A stretch of 64,000 nucleotides of DNA from Ga0077548 sp035440445. GTDB lineage: Bacteria > Pseudomonadota > Alphaproteobacteria > Rhizobiales > Xanthobacteraceae. The translations under genes were made by a program, and so were the position numbers. Numbering within the stretch: position 1 is the first letter of the stretch; every line of letters begins with the position of its first letter. The DNA is taken from NCBI GenBank assembly GCA_035440445.1, contig DAORMJ010000010.1, forward strand, positions 1 to 64,000, given 5' to 3'. The notes beneath the pieces are model-generated. The model was not told where the DNA came from and did no database searches. It worked only from the letters and a program-made list of their open reading frames with translations. This document shows, one piece after another, positions 16,243 through 25,801 of the stretch.

Positions 16243-18109
16243 GTGACGCCGAATCTGCTGCGGGCCTGCGCCTTTGCGCTTGCCGTTTTCTCGATCCCCC
16301 TCACCGCCCAGGCACAAGACAACACCAAGCAGGACGCCGCTAAAAACGCCCCGTGGCGGCATGCGCTGTCGCTGCTCGGCGACGTGAAATATCCGGCGGA
16401 CTTCAAGCGCTTCGACTACGTCAATCCGAACGGGCGGGCTCGTGCGGCTCGGCTCGGACGGCACCTTCGACAGTTTCAATCATCTGATCCCGCGCGGCAC
16501 GCAGGCCGCGGGCATCAACATGATCTACGACACGCTGATGGTCAGTTCGCTCGACGAAGTCGCGACCGAATATGGCCTGATCGCGGAGTCGGTGCGCTTT
16601 CCCGCGGATTATTCGTCGGTCACCTACCGGCTGCGCCCGAATGCGCGCTGGCATGACGGCAAGCCGATCACGCCGGAAGACGTGATCTGGACCTTTGAGA
16701 TGATCAAGGAGCACAGCCCGACGCGGCGCTTCTACTACCGCCACGTCGTCAAGGCCGAGAAAACCGGCGAGCGCGAGGTCACCTTCACCTTCGACCAGCC
16801 GGGCAACCGCGAATTGCCGCAGATCGTCGGCCAGATCGCGCCCTTGCCGAAGCATTGGTGGACCGGGAAGGACGCGCAAGGAAACGCGCGCAACATCGCG
16901 AACGGCACGCTGGAAGCGCCACTCGGCTCAAGCGCCTACAAGATCAAGAGCTTCATTCCCGGCCGCACGGTCGTTTACGAGCGCGTGAAGGATTATTGGG
17001 GCGTCTCGCTGCCCGTGAAAGTCGGGCAGGATAACTTCGACGAAATCCGCTACGAATATTTCCGCGACGACATCGTCGAACTCGAAGCCTTCAAGGCCGA
17101 CCAGTTCGACTTCCGGCTCGAAAACGTCGCCAAGAACTGGGCCACCGCCTACGACATTCCGGCGGTGAAGGATAAGCGCCTTCTGCTGGAAACTTTTCCC
17201 GATCGCGCCACCGGCGTGATGCAGGGCTTCATTCCGAACCTGCGGCGCGAGAAATTCTCCGACCCTCGGGTCCGGCTTGCGCTCAACTATGTGATGAACT
17301 TCGAGACCATGAACCGGAATTTCTTCTTCGGTCAGTACAAGCGCATCGCCTCCTATTTCAGCGGCACCGAGCTTTCCTTCAGCGGACTGCCGCAGGGCAA
17401 GGAGCTGGAAATTCTTGAAACCGTGCGCGGCAAGGTGCCGCCGGAAGTATTCACCGCCGAGTTCAAGAACCCGGTCTTCGATACGCAAGAGTCCGTTCGC
17501 GCAAATCTGCGGCAGGCGACGAAACTGTTCCGCGAGGCAGGCTATGAAGTGCGCGGCGGCAAGCTCGTCAACGCCAAGACCGGCGAGCCCTTCACCATCG
17601 AATTCCTGCTGGCGAGCCCGACCTTCGAGCGGATCATTCTCTTCTATGCAGAAGACCTGAAACGGCTCGGGATCGGCTTCACCATCCGCCAGGTCGATTC
17701 CTCGCAATACCAGAACCGCGTTCGCTCGCGCGATTTCGACGTCATCGTCAGCGGCTGGGGGCAGTCGCTCTCGCCCGGCAACGAGCAACACGACTATTTC
17801 GGCACGGAAGCCGCCGACCGGCAGGGCTCGCGCAACTACGGCGGCATCAAGAACGAGGCGGTCGACGCACTCATCAAGCGCGTCATCTTCGCGAAAGACC
17901 GAGAGGAGCTGATCGCCTCGACCCGGGCGCTGGACCGCGTGTTGATGTGGAACCACTATGTCGTGCCGATGTGGTCGATCGGCTTCCACCGGGTCGCGCA
18001 TTGGGATCGCTTCGGAAAGCCCGAGAAGCTGCCGGAATATTCCTTCGGCTTCCCGGACATCTGGTGGTTCGACAAGGATCGCGCGGCGAAAGTGGGACCG
18101 CAGAAGTGA
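16243..18109 (+). pseudogene. Frameshifted extracellular solute-binding protein (YejA-like, family 5)
   Basis: Periplasmic peptide-binding protein gene of the Yej/oligopeptide type. The GTG at 16243 has ggagg 5 nt upstream and encodes a Sec signal peptide (AFALAVFSIPLTAQAQ), then GDVKYPADFKRFDYVNPN. At 16432 the frame changes: homology resumes one frame over as GGLVRLGSDGTFDSFN and continues intact to 18109. The paralogue at 18106 reads NPSAPKGGTF at this point, so a net 8-nt deletion between codons Asn and Gly explains the shift. A product starting at the GTG at 16442 would lack the signal peptide. Either a real mutation or a sequence error; no slippery site is obvious. Its stop overlaps the next start (GTGA). 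Confidence 0.75.
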
Positions 18110-19950
18110 CGGAAAGCTTCCGGCTTTCGCGCCGCTCGCTTCTCGCGTTCACCGCCGCAGCGGGCGTGTCCGCCGCACTTCCGGCACGCTCGCAGAACGG
18201 CGGCGCCGAGCAGCACGGCATGTCGGCCTTCGGCGACCTGAAATACGCGAAAGACTTTTCCCATTTCGACTACGTCAACCCGAGCGCGCCGAAGGGCGGG
18301 ACCTTTTCCCATGTCGGCGCGTCGGGGCTGCTCAATCAGAATCTCGAGACGTTCAATACGCTGAATATTTTTTCGCAGCGTAACGACGGCGCGCTCGGCA
18401 TGGAGCTGACCTTCACTTCGCTCATGGCGCGCGCGCTCGACGAGCCGGACGCCATGTACGGGCTTGCGGCAAGCTCCGTTGCGATGTCGGAAGACGGCCT
18501 CACCTGCCGCTTTCGCATCCGCCCCGAGGCCCGCTTCCACGACGGCAGCAAACTCTCCGCGCAAGATTGCGCCTGGACCATCACAACGCTGAAGAAGATC
18601 GGCCATAATCTCATCCGCCTCAACCTGCGCGACGTCGACAGTGCAGAGGCCGAAGGCGAGGACATCGTTGTCGTGCGGTTCGTCAAAGGCCGCGGCCGTG
18701 AAACACCGCTGATCGTCGCGGGGCTGCCGATCCTTTCGCAGAAATATTTTGACGGACGCAATTTCGAGGAAGCGACGCTGAGTGCTCCGCTCGGCTCCGG
18801 CCCCTATCGCGTCGGTCCGCTCGCACCGGGCCGCTTCATCGAATATCACCGGGTCGAGAACTGGTGGGGCGAGAAGCTCAACGTCAGCCGGGGACTGAAT
18901 AATTTCGGGATCATCCGCTACGAATTCTATCGCGACCGCGATGTCGGCTTTCAAGGCTTCACCGCGCGCAACTACCTCTTCCGCGAAGAGTTCACCTCGC
19001 GCATCTGGGCGACCAATTACGATTTTCCGGCCGCGCGCGACGGACGCGTGAAGAAGGAAGTGCTGCCCGACCAGACGCCCTCCGGCGCGCAAGGCTGGTT
19101 CATCAACACGCGGCGCGAGAAATTCTCGGACAAGCGCGTGCGCGAGGCGCTGGCGCTGACCATGGATTTTCCATGGATGAACAAGAACCTGATGTACGGC
19201 TCCTACGACCGCACCTATTCCTATTTCCAGAATTCCGACATGGCGGCACAAGGCAAACCGTCGCCCGAAGAAGCCGCACTGCTCGAGCCCTATCGCGGCA
19301 AGATCTACGACGCGGTGTTTGGCGACGCCTATATGCCGCCGGAAGCGGATGGCTCGGGCTCCGACCGCAATCTCCTGCGCCGGGCGGGCGCGCTCTTGCG
19401 CGATGCCGGCTGCGAGATCAAAGGCGGCAAGCGCATGACGCCTAAAGGCGAGCCGCTGACGATCGAGTTTCTGATCAACACCAGTTCGTTCGAGCCGCAT
19501 CACACCGCAATCATTTCCAACCTGCGCCGTCTCGGCATCGACGCCAACATGCGCGTGGTTGATCCGGCGCAGTTCCAGCTGCGGCTGCAGACCTTCGACT
19601 TCGACATCACGGTGCAGCGCTTTTCGACAAGCTCGACGCCGGGGGAGTCGCTCCGCACCTTCTTCTCGTCGGATGCTGCGAAGCTACAGGGCTCGCGCAA
19701 TCTTTCCGGCATCTCCGATCCGGCAGTCGATGCGCTGATCGAAAAAATCGTCGCGGCCAAAACCCGCGACGAACTGACCTTCGCATGCCGCGCGCTCGAT
19801 CGCGTTTTGCGCGCCGGGCATTACTGGATCCCGCAATGGAACAAGGCGTCCCACTGGATCGCCTATTGGGATGTCTTCGACCGGCCCAAGGAAAAACCCC
19901 GTTACGGACGCGGAATTCCCGAGACCTGGTGGCGCGCCCGCGCCGATTGA
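18106..19950 (+). CDS. yejA: Extracellular solute-binding protein, family 5 (YejA-like), Tat-type signal
   Basis: 614-residue peptide-binding lipid-free periplasmic protein of the ABC family 5. The N-terminus reads SFRLSRRSLLAFTAAAGV, a twin-arginine signal, then AARS-like cleavage region and HGMSAFGDLKYAKDFSHFDYVNPSAPKGG in shorter recognisable blocks. It is the intact paralogue of the frameshifted gene before it and starts inside that gene's stop codon (GTGA). yejB, yejE and yejF follow, so it is the likely ligand receptor of that transporter. Peptide uptake is family knowledge; E. coli YejA-F imports microcin C, which says nothing about the natural ligand here. Confidence 0.88.
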   Translation: MTESFRLSRRSLLAFTAAAGVSAALPARSQNGGAEQHGMSAFGDLKYAKDFSHFDYVNPSAPKGGTFSHVGASGLLNQNLETFNTLNIFSQRNDGALGMELTFTSLMARALDEPDAMYGLAASSVAMSEDGLTCRFRIRPEARFHDGSKLSAQDCAWTITTLKKIGHNLIRLNLRDVDSAEAEGEDIVVVRFVKGRGRETPLIVAGLPILSQKYFDGRNFEEATLSAPLGSGPYRVGPLAPGRFIEYHRVENWWGEKLNVSRGLNNFGIIRYEFYRDRDVGFQGFTARNYLFREEFTSRIWATNYDFPAARDGRVKKEVLPDQTPSGAQGWFINTRREKFSDKRVREALALTMDFPWMNKNLMYGSYDRTYSYFQNSDMAAQGKPSPEEAALLEPYRGKIYDAVFGDAYMPPEADGSGSDRNLLRRAGALLRDAGCEIKGGKRMTPKGEPLTIEFLINTSSFEPHHTAIISNLRRLGIDANMRVVDPAQFQLRLQTFDFDITVQRFSTSSTPGESLRTFFSSDAAKLQGSRNLSGISDPAVDALIEKIVAAKTRDELTFACRALDRVLRAGHYWIPQWNKASHWIAYWDVFDRPKEKPRYGRGIPETWWRARAD

Positions 19951-20005
19951 CCGGGCCGCGGAACCCGCGCAGTTTGTCGTCCTGCTTTGCCGGCCAGAGG
20001 CTTGA

Positions 20006-21133
20006 ATGCTCGCTTATATCTTTCGCCGTGTGCTCCTGATCATTCCGACGATTCTCGGAATCATGCTCGTGTCTTTCGCGGTCATCCAGTTCGCGCCGGG
20101 CGGCCCGGTCGAACAGGCCATCGCGCAACTGACGGGCGCGGATGTCTCGACCTCCGACCGCCTCAACCGGGGCGGAAGCGAAATCTACCGGCAGAACAAT
20201 CCCGGCCAGACCGGGCTGGATGCTTCGACCTCGCGCTATCGCGGCGCGCAGGGCCTGGATCCGCAGATCATCAAGGATCTCGAGAAGCAGTTCGGCTTCG
20301 ACAAGCCCGCGCATGAGCGCTTTCTACTGCTGATCTGGAATTATGCGCGCTTCGATTTCGGCAGAAGCTATTTCCACGACGCGCAGGTGCTCGACCTCAT
20401 CATCCAGAAGATGCCGGTTTCGATCTCGCTCGGGTTATGGCTGACGTTGCTTACCTATCTGATTTCGATTCCGCTCGGTATCGCCAAGGCGGTGCGCGAC
20501 GGCACCCGCTTCGATAGCTGGACCTCGATCATCGTCATCATCGGCTATGCAATTCCGGCCTTCATGTTCGCGATCTTCCTGATCGTGCTTTTTGCCGGCG
20601 GCTCGCTAAACCTGCCCTGGGGGCTCGGCTCCGCCTTCCCCTTGCGCGGCCTCACCTCGCCGAACTGGGCGGAACTGCCGTGGTACGCGAAGATCGGCGA
20701 CTATTTCTGGCATCTGACGCTGCCCTTGACCGCGATGCTGCTCGGATCGTTCGCGACCATGACGCTGCTGACGAAAAACTCGTTCCTCGACGAAATCCGC
20801 AAGCAATATGTCATCACCGCGCGGATGAAGGGCCTGTCGGAGCGGCGCGTGCTCTATGGCCACGTCTTCCGGAACGCCATGCTGATCATCATCGCGGGCT
20901 TTCCCGGCGCCTTCATCGGCGCGTTCTTTTCCGGCTCGCTCCTGATCGAGCAGATTTTCTCGCTCGACGGGCTCGGCCTCCTCGGATTCGAGGCGGTGGA
21001 GAAGCGAAATTATCCGGTAGTGTTTGCGACGCTTTATATCTTCTCGCTGCTTGGGCTGGTCGTGAACCTCGTTTCAGACCTGATGTACACTTGGATCGAT
21101 CCACGGATCGATTTCGAATCGCGCGAGGTCTGA
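20006..21133 (+). CDS. yejB: Peptide ABC transporter permease (YejB)
   Basis: Inner-membrane permease subunit, 375 residues, about six hydrophobic helices. It starts MLAYIFRRVLLIIPTILGI, the standard DppB/YejB opening, and has a long periplasmic insertion (about residues 40-110) characteristic of the YejB branch. The coupling-helix region ITARMKGLSERRVLYGHVFRNA contacts the ATPase. gagg precedes the ATG. It follows the binding-protein gene after 55 nt and precedes yejE by 4 nt. Confidence 0.93.
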   Translation: MLAYIFRRVLLIIPTILGIMLVSFAVIQFAPGGPVEQAIAQLTGADVSTSDRLNRGGSEIYRQNNPGQTGLDASTSRYRGAQGLDPQIIKDLEKQFGFDKPAHERFLLLIWNYARFDFGRSYFHDAQVLDLIIQKMPVSISLGLWLTLLTYLISIPLGIAKAVRDGTRFDSWTSIIVIIGYAIPAFMFAIFLIVLFAGGSLNLPWGLGSAFPLRGLTSPNWAELPWYAKIGDYFWHLTLPLTAMLLGSFATMTLLTKNSFLDEIRKQYVITARMKGLSERRVLYGHVFRNAMLIIIAGFPGAFIGAFFSGSLLIEQIFSLDGLGLLGFEAVEKRNYPVVFATLYIFSLLGLVVNLVSDLMYTWIDPRIDFESREV

Positions 21134-21137
21134 AGAG

Positions 21138-22298
21138 ATGGATCAGATCACGCAGACCCCCGTGCTCGAACAGCACGCCGAAAACGTCGAAGCCAAAAAG
21201 GGGCGGCTCTCGCCCATCAACCAGCGTCGCTGGCAGAACTTCAAGCGCCACCGCCGCGGATATTGGTCGCTCTGGATCTTCACGATCCTGTTCGTGCTTT
21301 CGCTCTTCGCGGAGATGATCGCGAACAATAAGCCCTTCCTCGTCTCCTATGACGGCAAGTGGCACTATCCGATCTTCCAGTTCTATCCGGAGACGGCCTT
21401 CGGCGGCGACTTCGAGACCGAGGCGAATTATCGCGACCCGGAAGTGCAGCGCCTGATCAAGGAAAAGAACGGCACCATGCTGTGGCCGCTCATTCCGTTT
21501 CATTACTCGACGATCAACTACGACGTGCCGACGCCCGCGCCCTCGAAGCCGACCTGGATGTACACGGAAGCGGAGTGCAAGGCGGCGGCCGAAAAGAAGG
21601 GCGTTACGGGCTGTAGCGGGCTCGACCAGAACTGGCTCGGCACCGATACGGCGGCGCGCGATGTGACCGCGCGCATGATCTACGGGTTCCGCATATCCGT
21701 GATCTTCGGGCTGACGCTCACCATTCTTTCCTCGATCATCGGCATCGCGGCGGGCGCCGTACAGGGCTATTTCGGCGGCTGGGTCGATCTGACATTCCAG
21801 CGATTCATCGAAATATGGACGTCGATCCCCACGCTTTACGTGCTGCTGATCGTCGCGGCGGTGCTGCCGCAGGGTTTCTTCGTGCTGCTCGGAATCCTGC
21901 TGCTGTTTTCGTGGACGTCGCTGGTCGGCGTGGTGCGCGCCGAGTTCCTCCGCACACGCAATTTCGAATATGTGCAGGCCGCGCGCGCGCTCGGCGTCTC
22001 CAATTCGGTCCTGATGTATCGCCACATCCTGCCGAACGCGATGGTCGCGACCCTCACCTTCATGCCCTTCATTCTTTCGGGTTCGGTGATGACGCTGACC
22101 GCGCTCGATTATCTCGGCTACGGCCTGCCGCCCGGCTCGCCTTCGCTCGGCGAACTGCTCAATCAGGGCCGCAACAACCTGCAAGCGCCGTGGCTCGGCA
22201 TCACCGGCTTCTTCACGGTCGCAATCCTGCTCACACTCCTGATTTTTATCGGCGAAGCCATCCGCGACGCCTTCGACCCGAGAAAGACCTTCTCATGA
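21138..22298 (+). CDS. yejE: Peptide ABC transporter permease (YejE)
   Basis: Second inner-membrane permease, 386 residues. A cytoplasmic N-terminus with RRWQNFKRHRRGYWSLWI leads into the first helix, followed by a large periplasmic loop with two cysteines (AECKAAAEKKGVTGCSG) and LGTDTAARDVTARMIYGF, the YejE/DppC signature. The EAA-type loop reads EYVQAARALGVSNS. It overlaps yejF by ATGA at 22295-22298, so both are translationally coupled. Confidence 0.93.
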   Translation: MDQITQTPVLEQHAENVEAKKGRLSPINQRRWQNFKRHRRGYWSLWIFTILFVLSLFAEMIANNKPFLVSYDGKWHYPIFQFYPETAFGGDFETEANYRDPEVQRLIKEKNGTMLWPLIPFHYSTINYDVPTPAPSKPTWMYTEAECKAAAEKKGVTGCSGLDQNWLGTDTAARDVTARMIYGFRISVIFGLTLTILSSIIGIAAGAVQGYFGGWVDLTFQRFIEIWTSIPTLYVLLIVAAVLPQGFFVLLGILLLFSWTSLVGVVRAEFLRTRNFEYVQAARALGVSNSVLMYRHILPNAMVATLTFMPFILSGSVMTLTALDYLGYGLPPGSPSLGELLNQGRNNLQAPWLGITGFFTVAILLTLLIFIGEAIRDAFDPRKTFS

Positions 22299-23917
22299 GC
22301 GAGCAGCCTCTCATCGAGATTAGGGACTTCTCTGTCGCATTTCGCCAAAGCAATCGCGAGACACTCGCGGCCGACCGGATTTCCTTTCATATCAACAAAG
22401 GCGAGACCGTTGCCGTGGTCGGCGAATCCGGCTCCGGCAAATCCGTGACCGGGCTTTCGGTGCTGCGGCTCCTGCCCTCATCTGCCTATCACCCGAGCGG
22501 CGAAATTCTGTTCAAGGGCCGCGATCTTCTGAAGCTGTCCGAAGCCGAAATGCGCGACGTGCGCGGCGATGACATCACCATGGTGTTTCAGGAGCCGATG
22601 ACCTCGCTCAATCCGCTGCACACGATCGGCCAGCAGATCATCGAAATGCTGGAAGTGCATCGTGGCTTGCATGGTGCGGAAGCAAAGAAGCGTGTCATTG
22701 AACTGCTGAGCGAAGTCGGCATCCCCTCGCCCGAAGAGCGGCTCGGCTCCTATCCGCACCAGCTTTCCGGCGGACAGCGGCAGCGCGTGATGATCGCCTT
22801 GGCACTCGCGAACGAGCCGGATCTCTTTATCGCCGACGAGCCGACGACGGCGCTCGACGTCACCGTGCAGGCGCAGATTCTGAAGCTCCTGAAAAAACTG
22901 CAGAGCCGCCTCGGCATGGCGATGCTTTTCATCACGCACGACCTCAACATCGTGCGCAAGATCGCCGACCGCGTCTGTGTGATGAAACAGGGCAAGATCG
23001 TCGAGCAGGGCAGCGTCGACGAGATCTTCAAGAACCCGCAGCATCCTTACACCAAGGCGCTGCTTGCCGCGGAGCCGCGCGTGCAGCCCGCGCCGCCGCA
23101 ACCCGACGCGCCGACCATGATCCAGACCGACGACCTCAAGGTCTGGTATCCGATTAAGCGCGGGCTGTTCAAAAAGACGGTTGGCCATATCAAAGCGGTG
23201 GATGGCGTGACGTTGAAAGTGCGCCGAGGCGAAACGCTTGGCGTTGTCGGCGAATCCGGCTCCGGCAAGACCACCCTCGGGCTTGCGCTGTTGCGGCTTA
23301 TTTCGAGCGAAGGGCCGATCGTTTTTCTCGGCAAGCCCATCCAAGGCTTGAAGTTCAAGGCCATGCGCCCGTTCCGCCGCGACATGCAGATCGTGTTTCA
23401 GGATCCTTACGGCTCGCTCTCGCCGCGTATGCCGATCAGCAACATCGTCTCGGAAGGACTGCGCGTCCATCAACCGCAGATGAGTGCGGAGGAACGCGAC
23501 CGCCGCGCGGCTGACGCGCTGAAAGATGTCGGGCTCGATCCGGCGGCGCGGCACCGCTATCCGCACGAATTCTCCGGCGGCCAGCGCCAGCGTATTGCAG
23601 TTGCGCGCGCCATGGTGCTCGAGCCTTCTTTCGTGGTGCTGGACGAGCCGACCAGCGCGCTCGACATGCTGGTGCAGTCGCAGATCGTCGATCTGTTGCG
23701 TGACCTGCAGAAGAAGCGCGAACTCACCTATCTCTTCATCAGCCACGACCTGCGCGTGGTTGCGGCGCTCGCGAGTCACGTCATGGTGATGAAGAACGGG
23801 AAGATCGTCGAACAGGGTCCCGCCGAGACGCTCTTCAAGAACCCACAAAGCGATTATACCCGCGCGCTGTTCGCGGCAGCCTTTTCGCTTGAAACCGCGC
23901 AAGACGCGGCGTCCTGA
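22295..23917 (+). CDS. yejF: Peptide ABC transporter, duplicated ATP-binding protein (YejF)
   Basis: 540-residue cytoplasmic ATPase with two fused nucleotide-binding domains powering the YejBE channel. Each domain has a complete set: Walker A GESGSGKS (about residue 46) and GESGSGKT (about 323), signatures LSGGQRQR and FSGGQRQR, Walker B LFIADEP and FVVLDEP, and switch histidines in FITHDLN and FISHDLR. After each domain comes the oligopeptide-family segment NPQHPYTKALL or NPQSDYTRALF. ATGA overlap with yejE. It ends 3 nt before the convergent flavoprotein gene. Confidence 0.94.
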   Translation: MSEQPLIEIRDFSVAFRQSNRETLAADRISFHINKGETVAVVGESGSGKSVTGLSVLRLLPSSAYHPSGEILFKGRDLLKLSEAEMRDVRGDDITMVFQEPMTSLNPLHTIGQQIIEMLEVHRGLHGAEAKKRVIELLSEVGIPSPEERLGSYPHQLSGGQRQRVMIALALANEPDLFIADEPTTALDVTVQAQILKLLKKLQSRLGMAMLFITHDLNIVRKIADRVCVMKQGKIVEQGSVDEIFKNPQHPYTKALLAAEPRVQPAPPQPDAPTMIQTDDLKVWYPIKRGLFKKTVGHIKAVDGVTLKVRRGETLGVVGESGSGKTTLGLALLRLISSEGPIVFLGKPIQGLKFKAMRPFRRDMQIVFQDPYGSLSPRMPISNIVSEGLRVHQPQMSAEERDRRAADALKDVGLDPAARHRYPHEFSGGQRQRIAVARAMVLEPSFVVLDEPTSALDMLVQSQIVDLLRDLQKKRELTYLFISHDLRVVAALASHVMVMKNGKIVEQGPAETLFKNPQSDYTRALFAAAFSLETAQDAAS

Positions 23918-23920
23918 AAC

Positions 23921-24496
23921 TCACGCCGCATTCTTGCCGAGCTTACGCATGGCTTTCAGGCCGCTTTCGCGCGTGGCGGGGTTCTCGACAGGGCCGATCA
24001 GCGTTTCGCGCACAGGCTTGACCCCGGCGAAATAGAGAATGTTGCGCCTGAGACTTCTCACGCTATGAGAGAAGAAAAACAGCCGGTAGAAAAATCCCGG
24101 CATCCCCATCGTCACCACGACGCGCGCCGATTTTCCTTTCAACAGACCGCCCGAGAGCGTTCGCTTCCCTGAACCGACCGCAAAGCCGGGGCGAAAAACC
24201 TGCTCGAAGAAACCCTTCAAGAGACCCGGCATCGCACCGAGCCAAAGCGGAAAAAGAATCGCGATATGCTCGGCCCAGGCGATGGTTTCCTGCGCTTCTT
24301 TTACTTCCGGCGTCACTCCGGACTGTTCCCAGTTCTTGCTCGAACGCAATACATCAATGCCTGCGGCAGCAACTCCGATAATGCGCACTTCGTGGCCAGC
24401 ATCTCGCGCGGAAGCGGCGTAAGCTTCCGCAAGCGCATGAACGAAACGCGCGGGATCTGGGTCCGGATGACCATCAATAATGACAATTTTTCCCAT
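23921..24496 (-). CDS. Flavodoxin-like NAD(P)H-dependent oxidoreductase (quinone reductase-like)
   Basis: 191-residue protein of the flavodoxin-fold family that includes NQO1, KefF and MdaB. The N-terminal FMN/FAD-binding loop reads IIDGHPDPDPARFVHAL, and WAEHIAILFPLWLGAMPGLLKGFFEQVF is the family-typical substrate/flavin segment. Likely a two-electron reductase of quinones or similar compounds; the substrate cannot be read from sequence. Single gene facing yejF, with no partner such as a Kef channel nearby. Confidence 0.85.
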   Translation of the reverse strand: MGKIVIIDGHPDPDPARFVHALAEAYAASARDAGHEVRIIGVAAAGIDVLRSSKNWEQSGVTPEVKEAQETIAWAEHIAILFPLWLGAMPGLLKGFFEQVFRPGFAVGSGKRTLSGGLLKGKSARVVVTMGMPGFFYRLFFFSHSVRSLRRNILYFAGVKPVRETLIGPVENPATRESGLKAMRKLGKNAA

Positions 24497-24550
24497 GCGG
24501 CTTTCTAGGCTGAGGCGCGGAGCAGGTAATTGACCTGTCTCAATCCGCCT

Positions 24551-25393
24551 TCACGGGCGGCGGACGCAGACGATCTCCGATCCACCGGCACCGATCCGGC
24601 GGATCGCCTCTGTCAGCGGCTCTTCGGCGACCGCCATGTGAAAGGCGTTGGCGTGAAGCAGCATGCCGTCGCCCGCGCAAATCCCGACATGGCCTTTCCA
24701 GAAGATCAGGTCGCCGCGCTGCATGTGCGCTTCTCTGCCGGCAACCCGAAAGCCGACCTCCTGCTGCATATCGGTATCGCGCGGGTAATCTTGGCCGGTG
24801 CTCTGCAGCGCGAGTTGCACGAGGCCCGAGCAATCGAGCCCCGCGGAGGTCTTTCCGCCCCAGAGATAGGGCGTGCCGAGAAACCTGCGCGCGACTTCGA
24901 CCGGATCGCTTTCGCGGAACGAAAGCGGGACAACATGCTGCCGCGGGATGAAGCCGCCGTTCTCCTCTACAAAGAAATTTTCCTGTTCTGCGCGGACCGC
25001 AAACGCGCAGCCGAAGCACAGCGAAGCGACGGGCGGCGACTTGATGTCGGGGCGCGGAAACACGAAAGTTCGCAATGCGCTGACGCGATGGGTCGCTTCG
25101 GCAGACTCTTTCGCGAGCGCATTCGAAGGCAGCCAGCCGACATAGCCATCGCGCACAAGCTGGCCCCAGGACCAGCCTTCGTCGGTCTCCTCGTAAACCA
25201 CCACGCGCTCGCCGTGCAGCGCTTCGGTGTCGAGGCCGGCTTCCGGCGATGGCGCGCTACGCAGCGGCGCGGTGACGTCGATCACCTGCATTACGACGCC
25301 CTCGGCATAGCGCTCGGCTTCGATCTGGCCGCGCAAGTGGATTGCTGCGAGATCGGGCCGCGCAGGTGTCACTCTCTTGTCGAAGGCGGTCAT
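24551..25393 (-). CDS. NlpC/P60 cell-wall peptidase with SH3-like domain
   Basis: 280 residues. An SH3-like N-terminal region (VIDVTAPLRSAPSP, DEGWSWGQLVRDGYVGWLP) precedes an NlpC/P60 papain-fold domain. The catalytic cysteine is in SAGLDCSGLVQ (near residue 190) and the histidine in WKGHVGICAG, with a third polar residue in LLHANAFHM. Such enzymes cut gamma-D-Glu-diaminopimelate bonds in peptidoglycan peptides. No signal peptide is visible at the chosen ATG, so it may act on recycled cytoplasmic muropeptides. Its start overlaps the stop of the MarR gene (ATGA). Confidence 0.88.
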   Translation of the reverse strand: MTAFDKRVTPARPDLAAIHLRGQIEAERYAEGVVMQVIDVTAPLRSAPSPEAGLDTEALHGERVVVYEETDEGWSWGQLVRDGYVGWLPSNALAKESAEATHRVSALRTFVFPRPDIKSPPVASLCFGCAFAVRAEQENFFVEENGGFIPRQHVVPLSFRESDPVEVARRFLGTPYLWGGKTSAGLDCSGLVQLALQSTGQDYPRDTDMQQEVGFRVAGREAHMQRGDLIFWKGHVGICAGDGMLLHANAFHMAVAEEPLTEAIRRIGAGGSEIVCVRRP

Positions 25394-25740
25394 AAGGGAA
25401 GCTCCTTCGCCTTGGCGACCATGAGATCGCCGAGCCGCTCTACATACAACGCACCTTTTACCGTGCGCTGTACGACGACATTGCGGCGGTCCGCCGGATC
25501 GCGGCGGCGCTGCAGGATTTCCATGCGGCCCATGGTGTCGAGCGCGCGCGTGATCACCGGCTTCGTGACGTTGAGCTTTGCCGCAAGGCCGCGCACGGTA
25601 TGCGGCGGCGGCTCCAGATAGACCGTGAGCAGAATCGTTATCTGCCGCACGGAAAGATCGCGGTCATCGTCGCGCACGAGTTCGTAGTTGAAATCATGCA
25701 GGAGTTTCAGCGCTTGCGACGGGCGTAGATCAACGGGCAC
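25390..25740 (-). CDS. MarR family transcriptional regulator
   Basis: 116-residue winged-helix protein. HTVRGLAAKLNVTKPVITRALDTMG is the helix-turn-helix with recognition helix (about residues 47-71), and RRRDPADRRNVVVQRT is the beta-wing with the DxRR pattern of MarR proteins. Shorter than typical MarR (about 140) through a short N-terminal dimerisation helix. Translationally coupled to the NlpC/P60 gene downstream, so it may regulate that gene; the inducer is unknown. Confidence 0.85.
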   Translation of the reverse strand: MPVDLRPSQALKLLHDFNYELVRDDDRDLSVRQITILLTVYLEPPPHTVRGLAAKLNVTKPVITRALDTMGRMEILQRRRDPADRRNVVVQRTVKGALYVERLGDLMVAKAKELPL

Positions 25741-25801
25741 GACAGGCTCGGAAAATCGTTTCGGAGCCGTATCATTCCAGTCCGTGCGACGCTTCGCAAG
25801 C

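Noticed and set aside
16429..16442. Programmed frameshift rescuing the first binding protein
   Set aside because: The junction shows a net 8-nt deletion relative to the paralogue, and cgggcgggct is not a known slippery site.
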